Part shown: positions 4,960 to 5,380 of the stretch, piece after piece | How the letters are laid out: each line of letters begins with the position of its first letter | How positions within the stretch are numbered: the stretch's first letter is position 1 | Assembly: GCA_002454975.1 (NCBI GenBank) | Contig: DKJZ01000080.1 | Span: 1-5,380, forward strand | Direction of reading: 5' to 3' | Origin: Hylemonella sp. UBA6679 | GTDB taxonomy: Bacteria > Pseudomonadota > Gammaproteobacteria > Burkholderiales > Burkholderiaceae_C | DNA length: 5,380 nt | Notes under the pieces: model-generated | The model's input: the letters and a program-made list of their open reading frames with translations, nothing else | Told to the model about the DNA's origin: nothing | The model's database searches: none | Position numbers and translations under genes: made by a program

Positions 4960-5380
4960 ATGACTCGACGCAGACAGCTATTGAAAGCGGGCGCTTTGGG
5001 CGCTACCGCATCGTTCACTACGGGCGCTTACGCCCAGACGCAGCCGTCGGTTCGATGGCGGATGGCCGCGCTCTATCCCCGAAGTCTCGATACCTGCTAC
5101 GGTTCCACCGAACAGATGTGCAAGCGCGTGGCCGAACTCACCAACGGCAAGTTCACTATCACCCTTCACCCTCCGGGTGACCTGGTGCCACCGCTGCAAG
5201 TACTGGACGCGGTGAGTGCCGGCACGGTTGAGGCCGGGCAGGTGACCGGCACGTTCTACTTTGGCAAGAACCCGGCGTTGATGTTCGAGTCCGGTCTGCC
5301 GTTCGGCATGAACGCACGGCAACAGAATGCTTGGCTGTATGAGGCCGGTGGGCTCAAAGAGGGGTCTCCTCGTTTTCAGT
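4960..5380 (+). CDS. TRAP transporter periplasmic substrate-binding protein (DctP family), N-terminal part, apparently interrupted by a Tn3-type IS
   Basis: This is the periplasmic receptor of a tripartite ATP-independent transporter, which captures an organic acid for import through DctQM-type membrane subunits. The N-terminus TRRRQLLKAGA is a Tat signal (twin arginine, then LLK), followed by a hydrophobic stretch and a likely cleavage after AYA (before QTQPS). The mature part shows the DctP pattern: TEQMCKRVAELTNGKFTI, then GDLVPPLQVLDAVSAGTVEAG and FGMNARQQNAWLY. The start is fixed by AAGGAG (4947-4952) seven bases upstream. About 134 codons remain of the usual 330-370. After residue ~134 (GGLK) the frame reads EGSPRFQ, which is not family sequence and coincides with the terminal repeat at 5361. 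The ligand-binding arginine region is absent, so this copy should be inactive. It lies 130 bp after the SDR gene. Confidence 0.85.
   Translation, partial: MTRRRQLLKAGALGATASFTTGAYAQTQPSVRWRMAALYPRSLDTCYGSTEQMCKRVAELTNGKFTITLHPPGDLVPPLQVLDAVSAGTVEAGQVTGTFYFGKNPALMFESGLPFGMNARQQNAWLYEAGGLKEGSPRFQ
5361..5380 (+). mobile_element. Start of a Tn3-family terminal inverted repeat, matching IS1071 as remembered
   Basis: The last 20 bases begin GGGGTCTCCTCGTTTTC. The GGGGTC opening is the Tn3-family terminal signature, and the whole stretch matches my recollection of the outer end of the IS1071 repeat. It begins exactly where DctP family resemblance is lost. The five bases before it (AAAGA, 5356-5360) would be one copy of a 5-bp target duplication, which is the size made by Tn3-type transposition. 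Only the outer tip is visible; the transposase lies outside the window. Confidence 0.7.

Noticed and set aside
4978..5322. Minus-strand 114-codon frame opposite the TRAP binding-protein gene
   Set aside because: It is antisense to a clear DctP-family sequence with Tat signal and ribosome binding site.

Overview
The window looks like a mobile, accessory catabolic region of a Gram-negative proteobacterium. A Comamonadaceae-type beta-proteobacterium (Comamonas, Delftia or Acidovorax relatives) is the most likely host. This is inferred from high-GC IS elements at both edges, a Tat-exported TRAP-transporter solute-binding protein, and a right edge matching the terminal repeat I recall for IS1071. 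IS1071 often flanks xenobiotic-degradation genes in that group. No RNA genes, CRISPR arrays or replication origins were seen.

Left part (1-1249): the distal end of an IS21-family element. It holds the C-terminal part of the IstA transposase, a complete IstB ATPase overlapping it by ATGA, and the IS end with two near-identical 21-bp direct repeats. Immediately beyond (1250-1453, minus strand) is the N-terminal stub of an ISL3-family transposase, apparently cut by the IS21 insertion. From 1454 to about 1740 there is IS-derived or unassigned DNA with no convincing gene, followed by an AT-rich, palindrome-bearing stretch just before the first metabolic gene.

Middle part (1833-4829, plus strand): five tightly spaced genes. 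They encode an integral-membrane di-iron hydroxylase/desaturase of the fatty-acid hydroxylase superfamily, a 61-aa protein with two predicted membrane helices, a 114-aa DUF6166-like protein, an alpha/beta-hydrolase, and a short-chain dehydrogenase/reductase. The first three GC-poorer genes plus the hydrolase differ in composition from the IS21 genes and from most of the SDR, which suggests a mosaic. A plausible reading is hydroxylation of a hydrophobic substrate at the membrane, oxidation of the resulting alcohol by the SDR, and ester, lactone or C-C hydrolysis by the alpha/beta-hydrolase. The substrate cannot be deduced from sequence.

Right part (4960-5380): the start of a TRAP-transporter periplasmic substrate-binding protein with a Tat signal. 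The family resemblance stops at about 5360, where a Tn3-type terminal repeat matching IS1071 begins. The uptake gene is therefore probably interrupted, and the cassette is bounded by mobile elements on both sides.
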